DNA of 12,963 nucleotides from Pseudomonadota bacterium (GCA_021802595.1 JAJZRT010000036.1:1-12963); one strand, 5' to 3'; shown: positions 1-7,234, counted from the first letter of the stretch. Notes: a model not told the origin generated them from the letters alone. Numbers and translations are program-made.

Positions 1-13
1 GATTCCGCTCATG

Positions 14-75
14 GTTCGACAGGCTCACCACGAACGGAATCAACAAGTTGCCGTTCGTCCTGAGCTTGTCGAAGG
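14..75. repeat. Dispersed inverted-repeat element upstream of mutY
   Basis: Two arms, 14-37 and 51-75, are near-perfect reverse complements (about 20 of 24 positions pair) separated by a 13-nt loop. The right arm carries the core TCCTGAGCTTGTCGAAGGA at 58-76. A related core occurs in the opposite orientation at 9189-9208. Read as protein, this kind of element yields peptides such as VRQAHHERN and PELVEG, which recur in spurious N-terminal extensions in many proteobacterial annotations. The fold and the second copy are seen directly; membership of a genome-wide REP/MITE-like family is inferred. Confidence 0.75.
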
Positions 76-100
76 ACTTGTTCAGCGCTTCCCTAAAGGG

Positions 101-109
101 TGCTACCCT
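101..109 (+). promoter_or_regulatory. Possible extended -10 element for mutY
   Basis: TGCTACCCT fits an extended -10 (TGn plus TACCCT) and ends 6 nt before the GTG start of mutY. No convincing -35 is present; TTGTTC at 78-83 is too far away (20-nt spacing). If used, transcription would start at or next to the start codon, giving a leaderless message. No Shine-Dalgarno sequence precedes the GTG, which agrees with that. This is pattern matching only. Confidence 0.3.
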
Positions 110-115
110 GCCGGG

Positions 116-1150
116 GTGAGTTCGTTTGCTTCCCGTATCGTCAGCTGGCAACAGCGCCACGGCCGCCACACCCTGCCGTGGCAGGCCACGCGCGATCCCT
201 ATCGCATCTGGCTGTCGGAAATCATGCTGCAGCAGACCCAGGTCGCCACGGTCGTTCCCTATTTCGAGCGCTTTGTCGCACGCTTCCCCGATCTGCCTGG
301 CCTGGCCGCCGCCGCCGAGGACGATGTGCTCGCCTTGTGGAGCGGACTCGGCTACTACAGCCGTGCGCGCAATCTCCATGCTGCCGCGCGTGCCGTCATG
401 ACCCGGCATGGCGGAACATTCCCGGCACAGCCGGACGTCATCGCCCAATTGCCGGGCGTGGGACGCTCGACCGCCGCAGCCATCGCAGCGCTGGCGTTCG
501 GCCGGACGTGTGCCATTCTCGATGGCAACGTCAAGCGCGTCCTGGCGCGCCATGGCGGAATAGCCGGCTGGCCTGGCGAGAAGAAAACCGAAACCGCACT
601 GTGGGCGCTGGCCGAGTCACAGCTGCCCCGTACCGGCATCGAGGCCTATACCCAGGGCATGATGGATCTCGGCGCACTCGTCTGCACCCGCAGCCAGCCC
701 GACTGCGCGGCCTGTCCGGTCAATACCGACTGCATCGCCTGCAAGCAGGGCCGCGTCAACGAATTGCCGACACCACGCCCCAAAAAAGCGCTGCCTGAAA
801 AGCAGGTGCAGATGCTGCTGCTGCTCGATCGCGGCGAACTGATGCTGGAGAAGCGCCCGTCGCGGGGCATCTGGGGCGGTCTGTGGAGCCTGCCCGAACT
901 GGCCCCCGACGCGGACGCCGCCGGCCACTGCCGCGACCGCTTCGGTCTCATCGCGCTGACCCAGCAGGCGTTGCCGCACCTCACCCACAGCTTCACCCAT
1001 TTCAGGCTGCATATCCGGCCTGTGGAACTCCGTCTCTCACCGCGCCACAGCACGTCGCCCGGCCAGATCTGGATGCCTCTGGCCGATGCGCTGGGTGCGC
1101 CCCTGCCCGCCCCCGTGCGCACGCTCGTCAAACGGCTTGACAGCCGATGA
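116..1150 (+). CDS. mutY: A/G-specific adenine DNA glycosylase MutY
   Basis: Removes adenine mispaired with 8-oxoguanine or guanine in base-excision repair. The 344-residue product matches the family length (about 350). The N-terminal motif SEIMLQQTQV holds catalytic Glu35. The helix-hairpin-helix LPGVGRSTAAAI is followed by ILDGNVKRVLAR with catalytic Asp136. The iron-sulfur cluster loop is Cys190-x6-Cys197-x2-Cys200-x5-Cys206. The C-terminal third is the NUDIX-like 8-oxoG recognition domain (EKRPSRGIWGGLWSLPEL, then LTHSFTHFRLHI). I chose GTG 116 because family homology begins at SSFASRIVSWQQRHGRHTLPW. The in-frame ATG at 11 would translate the repeat element into a meaningless N-terminus. 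It stands alone here: the next gene starts 76 nt downstream with its own promoter-like motif. Confidence 0.96.
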   Translation: MSSFASRIVSWQQRHGRHTLPWQATRDPYRIWLSEIMLQQTQVATVVPYFERFVARFPDLPGLAAAAEDDVLALWSGLGYYSRARNLHAAARAVMTRHGGTFPAQPDVIAQLPGVGRSTAAAIAALAFGRTCAILDGNVKRVLARHGGIAGWPGEKKTETALWALAESQLPRTGIEAYTQGMMDLGALVCTRSQPDCAACPVNTDCIACKQGRVNELPTPRPKKALPEKQVQMLLLLDRGELMLEKRPSRGIWGGLWSLPELAPDADAAGHCRDRFGLIALTQQALPHLTHSFTHFRLHIRPVELRLSPRHSTSPGQIWMPLADALGAPLPAPVRTLVKRLDSR

Positions 1151-1176
1151 GTCGCCCGGCTGCTGCCGCGCGGGAA

Positions 1177-1198
1177 TTGCCGTGCTATAAAACGGCAA
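1177..1198 (+). promoter_or_regulatory. Extended -10 promoter inside a perfect inverted repeat
   Basis: TTGCCGT (1177-1183) and ACGGCAA (1192-1198) are perfect 7-bp reverse complements flanking an 8-nt loop. The loop contains TATAAA (1186-1191), preceded by TGC to give an extended -10. No T-run follows, so it is not a standard mutY terminator. The arrangement suits a promoter for the downstream three-gene operon whose -10 is framed by an operator-like dyad. The -35 is poor, as is usual with extended -10 promoters. Confidence 0.45.
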
Positions 1199-1225
1199 CC
1201 CGATGAAACAACCTCCCTACGCCCA

Positions 1226-1651
1226 GTGGCACATGCGCATTTCCTCATCCGGCGGCTGATCCTGCTGGTCCTGCTGGTCAGCCCGCTTGCCGCCTCCGCC
1301 GGCGTCATCGTCAACACCGACGTCGAAGGCCACAGCATCAGCGTCGCCACCCTGCGCAACATTTACACCCTGCGCCAGACGATGTGGCCCAACCACCAGC
1401 CCATCGTGGTTTTCGTCCTGCCGGACGACCACCCGGTTCATGTGGCGTTCGCCAAGGAAAAGCTCGGGCTCTATCCCTATCGTCTGCGGCAGACGTGGGA
1501 CCGGATGAGTTTCAGCGGCATGGCCAGTGCGCCGATCCAGGTCAGGGACGAGAACGAAATGCGGGCACGCGTGCGTGCCACACCGGGAGCGATTGGCTAC
1601 ACAAGCAAGGACATAGTCTATGACGGCATCAAGACGCTCAGGCTGGAATAG
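1226..1651 (+). CDS. Small secreted PstS-like substrate-binding protein
   Basis: A 141-residue protein with a clear Sec signal peptide (RR, then a leucine-rich core, cleavage after ASA at residue 25), so it is periplasmic. The mature ~116 residues resemble one lobe of phosphate-type ABC substrate-binding proteins: LRNIYTLRQTMWPNHQPI, then a W-x-x-x-x-F-S-G segment, then PGAIGYTSK near the end. PstS proteins are normally 320-350 residues, so this is a half-size member. No permease or ATPase gene lies nearby, so a sensing or periplasmic carrier role with the downstream genes is more likely than ABC import. The only in-frame start is GTG 1226, and it has no clear Shine-Dalgarno. ATG 1203 and ATG 1233 share a frame that stops quickly. 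Its 3' end overlaps the porin gene by 32 nt. The ligand is unknown; phosphate or another oxyanion is a guess from the family. Confidence 0.8.
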   Translation: MAHAHFLIRRLILLVLLVSPLAASAGVIVNTDVEGHSISVATLRNIYTLRQTMWPNHQPIVVFVLPDDHPVHVAFAKEKLGLYPYRLRQTWDRMSFSGMASAPIQVRDENEMRARVRATPGAIGYTSKDIVYDGIKTLRLE

Positions 1652-2816
1652 CCTGCTGGTGGTTGCTCTGCTGGCGGCGTCGCCCGCCTGGGCGGACGAA
1701 CTGGCCGGTCCCCGCTACCAAATCCAGGGGTTCGCGGCACAAAGCCTGATCAGCAGCACCAACAACCATTTCTTCGGCGACAGTCAGGATGGGGTCAGCA
1801 CCGGGTTCACCGAAGCCGGTCTCCATGGAACCTGGCAGGTGCTCGATGCCGTGCGGCTGTCAGGCCAGGTGCTGTATCGGCGTGCAGGAGAAAGCGACAA
1901 GGACGGCCTGCGCGTGGACTATGCCCAGGCTGACTGGCAGTTTTATCAAACCGAAGTCAGCCAGCTCGGACTCAAGTTCGGCAAGGTCAAGCTCCCCTAC
2001 GGTCTGTATAACGAAACACGCGACGTGCCTTTTACCCGTCCCGGCATCCTGCTACCGCAGTCGGTCTATTTCGACAACAGTCGCAGCCTGCTTCTCGCAG
2101 CACCTGGCATATTCGTGCATGGGGCCAGTGTGCAAACGTACGGTGCGGCAGATTTTTCGCTGGGCTGGGTACGCCCGGATTTCAACAGCGAATCGGTGGA
2201 ATACAACTTTCTTGGCATCGATCGGCCCGGCAAGCTGGAAGGCAGGGAGAGCTTCATCACCCGCCTGCGCTGGGACACTCCGACCGACACTACGCTGATG
2301 CTGACCTACGCCGACCTGAGGGCCAACTACGCACCGGGCACCTCCGATCTGCTGGCGGCTGGCGGCTTGCGGTACCGCAATCTGCTGGCAACGGCCCAGC
2401 AGCGACTCGATACTGTGACGCTCACCGCCGAATACAGCGAGCCCAGTGTTGACTATCGCGGTTTCGGCCCGCGCCTGCCCGACGCCCATGGAGTTATTCA
2501 GGCTTATTACCTACAAGGCGAGTGGCGGTTTCACCCTGCGTGGGAGCTGATGCTGCGGCACGATGTGCTCTATCGCAGAAAGAATGACAAATCCGGTCGC
2601 CAGTTTCAGGCCGCCACGGGCCTGCCCGCACACACCGAATTCGCCCGCGACTGGACCCTGGGCCTGCGCTGGGATGCAACCCCCCGCCTCATGCTGCGGG
2701 CGGAATATCACCATGTCGACGGGACCGGCTGGCTGCCCGGTCCCGACAACCCGGATTATTTTAGCCGGGAACAGCGCTGGAACATGTGGCTCCTGCAGGC
2801 AGCCTACCGGTTCTAG
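1620..2816 (+). CDS. Outer-membrane beta-barrel porin-like protein
   Basis: 398 residues with a signal peptide cleaved near AWA (residue 25), then alternating aromatic/hydrophobic strands typical of a barrel: QVLYRRAGES, DYAQADWQFYQTEVSQLGLKFG, KLPYGLYNETRDVPFTRPGI, and many strands ending in aromatic residues. It ends in LLQAAYRF, the C-terminal phenylalanine signature recognised by the BAM machinery. The FGKVKLPYGLYNETRD segment with following loops resembles porins and porin-like proteins encoded beside sensor genes, but I cannot place it in a named specificity class. ATG 1620 is preceded by AAGGA at 1607-1611 with 8-nt spacing. It overlaps the binding-protein gene by 32 nt and ends 4 nt before the GGDEF/EAL gene, so the three should be co-transcribed. 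Probable role: letting the solute sensed by the operon into the periplasm. Confidence 0.85.
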   Translation: MTASRRSGWNSLLVVALLAASPAWADELAGPRYQIQGFAAQSLISSTNNHFFGDSQDGVSTGFTEAGLHGTWQVLDAVRLSGQVLYRRAGESDKDGLRVDYAQADWQFYQTEVSQLGLKFGKVKLPYGLYNETRDVPFTRPGILLPQSVYFDNSRSLLLAAPGIFVHGASVQTYGAADFSLGWVRPDFNSESVEYNFLGIDRPGKLEGRESFITRLRWDTPTDTTLMLTYADLRANYAPGTSDLLAAGGLRYRNLLATAQQRLDTVTLTAEYSEPSVDYRGFGPRLPDAHGVIQAYYLQGEWRFHPAWELMLRHDVLYRRKNDKSGRQFQAATGLPAHTEFARDWTLGLRWDATPRLMLRAEYHHVDGTGWLPGPDNPDYFSREQRWNMWLLQAAYRF

Positions 2817-2820
2817 CGCG

Positions 2821-5565
2821 ATGCGCCCGCCCGCATTTCTCAGCCTGAAATGGAAGCTGCTGTTGCCGCTCACGCTGGGCATGGCGGCCGGCACGGTGGC
2901 GCTCACCTGGATCAACGACGCCAACCTGCGGCGCGAAGTGCAGCAGGCGCGGCTCGAGAGTGCGACGCACAACGAGGCGCTGCTGCGCTTCCTGATTCAG
3001 CAGAACGAACGGCAGTTGGTGGACGCCGGGGCAGCGCTGGCCGACTTCCTGGTGGCCGACCATGGCGGACCACCCGGTCTGGAATCCGGCTTCGCCCTGC
3101 AGCCTTACTGGGACCAGCTCAGCCTCAACCAGGGCTTTGAAAGCCTGCGCCTGTACGATGCCGGCCAGCGGCTGCTGACCGGTTTCGGCAGCACGCCCGC
3201 GCCCGATGCATTGATAACCGCCAGGCTCACGGAGGTGCTCGCGAGCGAACACCCCGCCAGCGGCCTGTACTGCGCCGAGCGCTGTCTGTTTTACGGCATG
3301 GCGCCGGTGCTGCGCCGGGGCCGTACCACCGGCGTGGTGGTCGTCTCGATGGATCTCTCCAGCCTGCTGAGCACGTTTGGCCGGAGCAGCGGATACGATC
3401 TGGCCATCGCCGCCGCCCGCCCGCAGAAGGTCCAGCTGATTGCCGCCACCACGCCGGATATCAAAACGATGGTGGACAAGGCGGATTTCGTCCCCTATCC
3501 GCAGCGCCCGCAAATCGAGTCCGCCCTGACCCGCAGCCGCGGCAAGGTATACGAATGGCAGAAACTGAAGCCGCTTGCGGCGGCACCCGAGACGCCGTAC
3601 TTCATCGCGCGCAAGGACGTCACCCATGCCGAACAGGCCATCGAAAAATCATTCCTGACCAACCTGGTGACCGGCCTGACGGTATTCATCCTGGCCGAGG
3701 GGGTGTTGCTGATTTCGCTCGCCTGGCTGATGCGGCGAATGAACCGGGTCAGCACCGGCCTGCCGCTGCTGGGCGAAGGTCGCTGGCGGGATGCGCGCCA
3801 GCATCTGCAGTTTCGCGACAAGGCCCCGCGCGACGAACTCTCCACCCTGGAAGACGCCGCGCTCACCCTCGCCAGCCAGCTCGAATCGCTCGACACGGCC
3901 GCGCGCAACCAGCAAAACGATCTCGCCAGGCTGGTCGACACCCTGTCGCACGAGCGCGATTTCATCTCGGGCCTGCTGGATACGGCGCAGGCGCTGATCC
4001 TGACGCAGGACCGGCAGGGTGTGATCCGCATGGCCAACCATTACGTGGAAACCCTGACCGGCCTGACGGAAAGCCAGTTGATCGGGCAGGATTATTTCCG
4101 GCAGATGATCGCGCCGCAGGAAAGCCGCGACTGGCGTTCGCGACTGCTCGTCCACTTCGTCAATAATCCCGCGCCGCTGCGATTCGAAGCGCTGCTCGCC
4201 ACCCCTGATGGCCTGCGCAACATCACCTGGGTCCATTCGCTGATCGGCCAGGCGGGCGATAGCGAACTGCTGATCCTGTCGGTGGGGCTGGACCTGACCG
4301 AACTCAAGAGCGCGCAGGCACGCGCCAGCTACCTGTCCGACTACGACACGCTGACCGGCCTCTACAATCGCCAGGGCTTCCAGCGGCGGCTGGCGCATAC
4401 GCTGACCGAACAAAAAGGCGGCGCGCTGCTGCTGATCGACCTCGACGACTTCAAGGCGATCAACGACCTGGCCGGCCACAGCGCCGGCGACGCGGTGATC
4501 CAGCGCACGGCCGACCGCCTGCGCGAACTCCAGCCGGCGCCCAAGCTGGCCGCCCGGCTGGGTGGCGATGAATTCGCCCTGTACCTCGAACCCTTGCCGG
4601 ATGCCCAGTTGCTGCAGACGGCGCGCTACCTGTGCAAGGGCGACCGCGACCAGCACATTGCCACCGCCTGCGTCGGCATCGCCATGGCCCAACCCGACTG
4701 CACCACGGAAAGCCTGCTGGGGCACGCCGACCTGGCGCTCTCCCATGCGCGCGCCAAAGGCCGCTCCAACTGGCATCTGTACAACCCGGCGGACGGCACC
4801 CGCGAGAGCCTGCTTGACCGCACCGCGCAACTCGCGCTGATCACCGACGCGCTGCACGACAACCGGCTGGCCCTGTTCCTGCAGCCCATCATGGCGATCC
4901 AGGCCGGCCGGGCCATGCACTACGAGGCCTTGCTGCGGGTGCGGACGCCGGACGACCAGATTCTGCCGCCCGCGCCGCTGATCGCCGCAGCCGAGGCCTC
5001 CGGGCTGATCCGGGAAATCGACCAGTGGGTGCTGGAACGTGCCATCGCGCTGATCGCCAGCCGGCCCGGCCTGCACCTCGCGGTCAACCTGTCCGCCCGC
5101 AGCCTGGACAATCCGGGACTGCCCGCCCTGCTGCAGGGCATGCTGGAGCAACAGGGCGTCCAGCCGCACCGGCTGACCCTGGAAATCACCGAAACGGCGA
5201 CGCTCAACCAGATGACCCATGCCGAAATCCTGCTCACCGGGATCCGTGCACTCGGCTGCAAGCTGGCGCTGGACGATTTCGGCGTCGGTTTCTCCACGTT
5301 CCAGTATCTGAAACACCTGCCCGTCGACTTCGTCAAGATCGACGGTTCGTTCATCCGCACGCTGGATCACAGCGAAGATGACCGCCTGTTCGTCAGGGCG
5401 CTGGTCGAGGCGATCCACGGCTACGGCAAGCTGGCGATCGCGGAATACGTCGAGACCGCCGCCATTCTCCAGTGGGTGACGGAACTGGGCGTGGATTATG
5501 CCCAGGGCTACCACTTCGGCCGGCCGCAGCCGGCGGAATCCGTGTTCCCGCCCACGCCTGGCTGA
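2821..5565 (+). CDS. Membrane sensor with Cache-like, PAS, GGDEF and EAL domains
   Basis: A 914-residue cyclic-di-GMP turnover protein. Order: transmembrane helix at about 11-30; a periplasmic sensor of about 240 residues, probably a double-Cache type; second helix at about 281-304; a linker/HAMP-like helical region; PAS at about 383-495 (ALILTQDRQGVIRMANHYVE); GGDEF at about 505-660; EAL at about 672-910. The cyclase side has DLDDFKAIND and intact GGDEF at 581-585, but the RxxD inhibitory site five residues upstream is missing (PAPK instead). The EAL side has EALLR at 702-706, VNLSARS, LEITET, DDFGVGFS, VKIDGSFI and YAQGYHFG, so phosphodiesterase activity looks possible. Start ATG 2821 is chosen because the first transmembrane segment follows directly and the porin gene stops 4 nt upstream; the frame is open further upstream but only inside the porin gene. 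The Shine-Dalgarno is weak, suggesting translational coupling. Net synthase or hydrolase activity cannot be told from sequence. Confidence 0.93.
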   Translation: MRPPAFLSLKWKLLLPLTLGMAAGTVALTWINDANLRREVQQARLESATHNEALLRFLIQQNERQLVDAGAALADFLVADHGGPPGLESGFALQPYWDQLSLNQGFESLRLYDAGQRLLTGFGSTPAPDALITARLTEVLASEHPASGLYCAERCLFYGMAPVLRRGRTTGVVVVSMDLSSLLSTFGRSSGYDLAIAAARPQKVQLIAATTPDIKTMVDKADFVPYPQRPQIESALTRSRGKVYEWQKLKPLAAAPETPYFIARKDVTHAEQAIEKSFLTNLVTGLTVFILAEGVLLISLAWLMRRMNRVSTGLPLLGEGRWRDARQHLQFRDKAPRDELSTLEDAALTLASQLESLDTAARNQQNDLARLVDTLSHERDFISGLLDTAQALILTQDRQGVIRMANHYVETLTGLTESQLIGQDYFRQMIAPQESRDWRSRLLVHFVNNPAPLRFEALLATPDGLRNITWVHSLIGQAGDSELLILSVGLDLTELKSAQARASYLSDYDTLTGLYNRQGFQRRLAHTLTEQKGGALLLIDLDDFKAINDLAGHSAGDAVIQRTADRLRELQPAPKLAARLGGDEFALYLEPLPDAQLLQTARYLCKGDRDQHIATACVGIAMAQPDCTTESLLGHADLALSHARAKGRSNWHLYNPADGTRESLLDRTAQLALITDALHDNRLALFLQPIMAIQAGRAMHYEALLRVRTPDDQILPPAPLIAAAEASGLIREIDQWVLERAIALIASRPGLHLAVNLSARSLDNPGLPALLQGMLEQQGVQPHRLTLEITETATLNQMTHAEILLTGIRALGCKLALDDFGVGFSTFQYLKHLPVDFVKIDGSFIRTLDHSEDDRLFVRALVEAIHGYGKLAIAEYVETAAILQWVTELGVDYAQGYHFGRPQPAESVFPPTPG

Positions 5566-5577
5566 TTGCGGACGGGG

Positions 5578-5586
5578 TGCTATACC
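5578..5586 (+). promoter_or_regulatory. Possible extended -10 for the DsrC-like gene
   Basis: TGCTATACC at 5578-5586 resembles an extended -10. The nearby TTGCGG (5566-5571) is only 9 nt away, so it does not serve as the -35. A Shine-Dalgarno AGGAG at 5609-5613 sits 6 nt before ATG 5620. Together these suggest the DsrC-like gene has its own promoter rather than depending only on read-through from the GGDEF/EAL gene. Confidence 0.35.
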
Positions 5587-5619
5587 TAATGTCACACCGC
5601 AACCATACAGGAGCCTGCC

Positions 5620-5943
5620 ATGAACATGCGGATCCATTCCCCAGGCACCGCCGTCTTCGACCTCGACGGTTTCCTGATCAACCCTGCCATATGGAGCGAA
5701 GGCCTCGCCGACCGCATCGCCCAGAATGACGGCATCGGCCCGCTCAGCGAGGCGCAATACGAGCTGCTGCACGCATTGAGGGACGCCTTTTCCAGGCACC
5801 GGAACGTCACCGCACTCAGCCATGTCTGCCACCTCGTCGGGCAAAGCGCCGACTGCATGCAGCACCTGTTCCCCAGCCCGCGCGAGGCCTGGCGTGTGGC
5901 GGGGCTGCCCAATCCCGGCGAGGAAGCCAAAGCCTATCTTTGA
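5620..5943 (+). CDS. DsrC/TusE-family protein lacking C-terminal redox cysteines
   Basis: 107 residues, the normal DsrC/TusE size. Landmarks in order: FDLDGFLINPAIWSEGLADRIA, then DGIGPLSEAQYELLHALRDAF, then HLFPSPREAWRVAGLPNPG. These match the family pattern of D-x-D-G-F-L, W, GI-x-L, the LFP motif and the AGLP tail. In canonical DsrC the C-terminal arm carries one cysteine in the helix before AGLP and another as the penultimate residue; TusE keeps only the last. Here the first position is Trp91 and the tail ends EEAKAYL, so both are absent. The only cysteines are Cys70 and Cys79, elsewhere in the fold. It therefore probably cannot carry persulfide or trisulfide in the usual way; a regulatory or binding role is inferred. 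ATG 5620 has an AGGAG Shine-Dalgarno. No dsr or tus genes are in the window. Confidence 0.85.
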   Translation: MNMRIHSPGTAVFDLDGFLINPAIWSEGLADRIAQNDGIGPLSEAQYELLHALRDAFSRHRNVTALSHVCHLVGQSADCMQHLFPSPREAWRVAGLPNPGEEAKAYL

Positions 5944-5964
5944 GGCCGCTGCCCGGCGCGGCCT
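5943..5964 (+). terminator. GC hairpin after the DsrC-like gene, weak terminator candidate
   Basis: AGGCCGC at 5943-5949 pairs perfectly with GCGGCCT at 5958-5964 around an 8-nt loop, directly after the stop codon. Only TT followed by CCCC comes next, so it lacks the U-tract of a standard intrinsic terminator. It may still pause polymerase or protect the 3' end. The rest of the 137-nt gap up to ilvE shows only the ilvE promoter-like motif. Confidence 0.35.
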
Positions 5965-6040
5965 TCCCCATTGCATGGCCTGCGGGCTGACAGCCCCCAT
6001 CGCGCCCTCAAGCGGGTGCTTCGCCCTGCCCGGAATCCGG

Positions 6041-6070
6041 TAAGATTGACGTTTTCCATCCGTTAAAGAG
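6041..6070 (+). promoter_or_regulatory. ilvE -10 element and ribosome binding site
   Basis: TAAGAT at 6041-6046 is a reasonable -10, with no clear -35 at the expected distance. AAAGAG at 6065-6070 is a purine-rich Shine-Dalgarno about 10 nt before ATG 6081, supporting that start over the ATG at 6087. Confidence 0.4.
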
Positions 6071-6080
6071 ATTCTTCACC

Positions 6081-7004
6081 ATGTCCATGGCCGACCGCGA
6101 CGGCGTCATCTGGTACGACGGCAAGCTCGTCCCCTGGCGCGACGCCACCACCCACGTCCTCACCCACACCCTGCACTACGGCATGGGCGTCTTCGAGGGC
6201 GTGCGCGCCTACAAGGCTGAACAGGGCACGGCGATCTTCCGCCTGCAGGAACACACCGACCGCCTGTTCCGTTCCGCCCACATCCTCGGCATGAAAATGC
6301 CGTTCGACAAGGCGACGCTTTCCGAAGCGCAGCGCACCGTGGTGCGCGAGAACAAGCTCGAATCCGGCTACCTGCGCCCGATGGCCTTCTTCGGCTCGGA
6401 AGCGATGGGCATCTCGGCCAAGAACCTGTCGGTGCACGTCATCGTCGCCGCCTGGCCGTGGGGCGCCTATCTCGGCGCCGAAGCGCTGGAAAACGGCATC
6501 CGCGTGAAGACCAGCTCGTTCTCGCGCCACCACGTCAACATCACCATGTGCAAGGCCAAGGCCAACGGCAACTACATGAACTCCATCCTCGCGCACAAGG
6601 AAGCCGAGATGGACGGCTACGACGAGGCGCTCTTGCTCGACGTCGACGGCTTCGTCGCCGAAGGCTCCGGGGAAAACGTCTTCATCATCCGCAACGGCAA
6701 GCTCTACACGCCGGATTTGACCAGTGCGCTGGAAGGCATCACCCGCGACACCATCGTGCAGCTGGCTGCCGAAATCGGCCTGCCGGTAATCGAAAAACGC
6801 ATCACCCGCGACGAGGTGTATTCGGCCGACGAAGCCTTCTTCACCGGCACTGCCGCCGAGGTCACGCCGATCCGCGAACTCGACAACCGGGCCATCGGCG
6901 AAGGCACGCGCGGCCCCATCACCGCCAGGCTGCAGGCGATGTATTTCGACTGCGTGCACGGCCGTGCCGATGCCCACACCGACTGGCTCACCCCGGTCAA
7001 ATGA
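6081..7004 (+). CDS. ilvE: Branched-chain amino acid aminotransferase IlvE
   Basis: PLP fold-type IV transaminase catalysing the last step of leucine, isoleucine and valine synthesis (2-oxo acid plus glutamate) in the cytoplasm. 307 residues, the family length. Hallmarks: HTLHYGMGVFEGVRAYK near the N-terminus, then SSFSRHHVNITMCKAKANGNYMNS with the PLP-binding Lys160, then DEALLLDVDGFVAEGSGENVFI and GITRDTIVQLA, then the C-terminal EAFFTGTAAEVTPIRELDNR. The length and lysine position match Escherichia coli IlvE, and the GVFEGVRAY form is typical of the larger BCAT subgroup rather than D-amino acid transaminase or ADC lyase. The stop codon is 11 nt before the zinc-finger gene, so the two form an operon. 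Confidence 0.95.
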   Translation: MSMADRDGVIWYDGKLVPWRDATTHVLTHTLHYGMGVFEGVRAYKAEQGTAIFRLQEHTDRLFRSAHILGMKMPFDKATLSEAQRTVVRENKLESGYLRPMAFFGSEAMGISAKNLSVHVIVAAWPWGAYLGAEALENGIRVKTSSFSRHHVNITMCKAKANGNYMNSILAHKEAEMDGYDEALLLDVDGFVAEGSGENVFIIRNGKLYTPDLTSALEGITRDTIVQLAAEIGLPVIEKRITRDEVYSADEAFFTGTAAEVTPIRELDNRAIGEGTRGPITARLQAMYFDCVHGRADAHTDWLTPVK

Positions 7005-7015
7005 GAGCGCCCGGC

Positions 7016-7234
7016 ATGAGCGAACAGCACGGCGACGCCAAGCGCGACAACACCCAGCGCGTCATCGAGGTCACCGAGAGCGATCTTCCCCTGCACTGCC
7101 CGATGCCGCAGCAGACCGACTGGAACGCCCACCCGCGCGTCTACCTGCCCATCGAGGCGCGCGGCGATGCGCTCTGTCCGTATTGCGGCACGCTCTATCG
7201 CCTGAAGGGCAAGCCCAGCGGCGGCCATCACTAG
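7016..7234 (+). CDS. CHCC zinc-finger domain protein
   Basis: A 72-residue protein with the zf-CHCC pattern: Cys28, His39 in the segment AHPRVYLPIE, then Cys54 and Cys57 in LCPYCGTLYRL. The HPRVYL...CPYCG signature is shared with the mitochondrial complex I subunit NDUFS6 family. Small proteins of this kind are often encoded directly after ilvE in Betaproteobacteria; their molecular role is not established. ATG 7016 is chosen over the in-frame ATG 7001 because GAGAG at 7003-7007 provides a ribosome binding site 8 nt upstream, while ATG 7001 overlaps the ilvE stop (ATGA). Either is possible. Expected to bind one zinc ion and be cytoplasmic. Confidence 0.88.
   Translation: MSEQHGDAKRDNTQRVIEVTESDLPLHCPMPQQTDWNAHPRVYLPIEARGDALCPYCGTLYRLKGKPSGGHH

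Noticed and set aside
2563..2820. Upstream extension of the GGDEF/EAL frame
   Set aside because: It lies wholly inside the porin gene; ATG 2821 precedes the first transmembrane helix and follows the porin stop by 4 nt.
3649..6000. Very long open frame on the minus strand across the GGDEF/EAL gene
   Set aside because: It lies opposite a clearly real gene with recognisable motifs. Its translation is low in family resemblance and rich in Arg, Gln, Gly and Val, as expected from the complement of high-GC codons.
6063..6977. Long minus-strand frame opposite ilvE
   Set aside because: It is the shadow of ilvE; the translation shows no family motif and IlvE is unmistakable.
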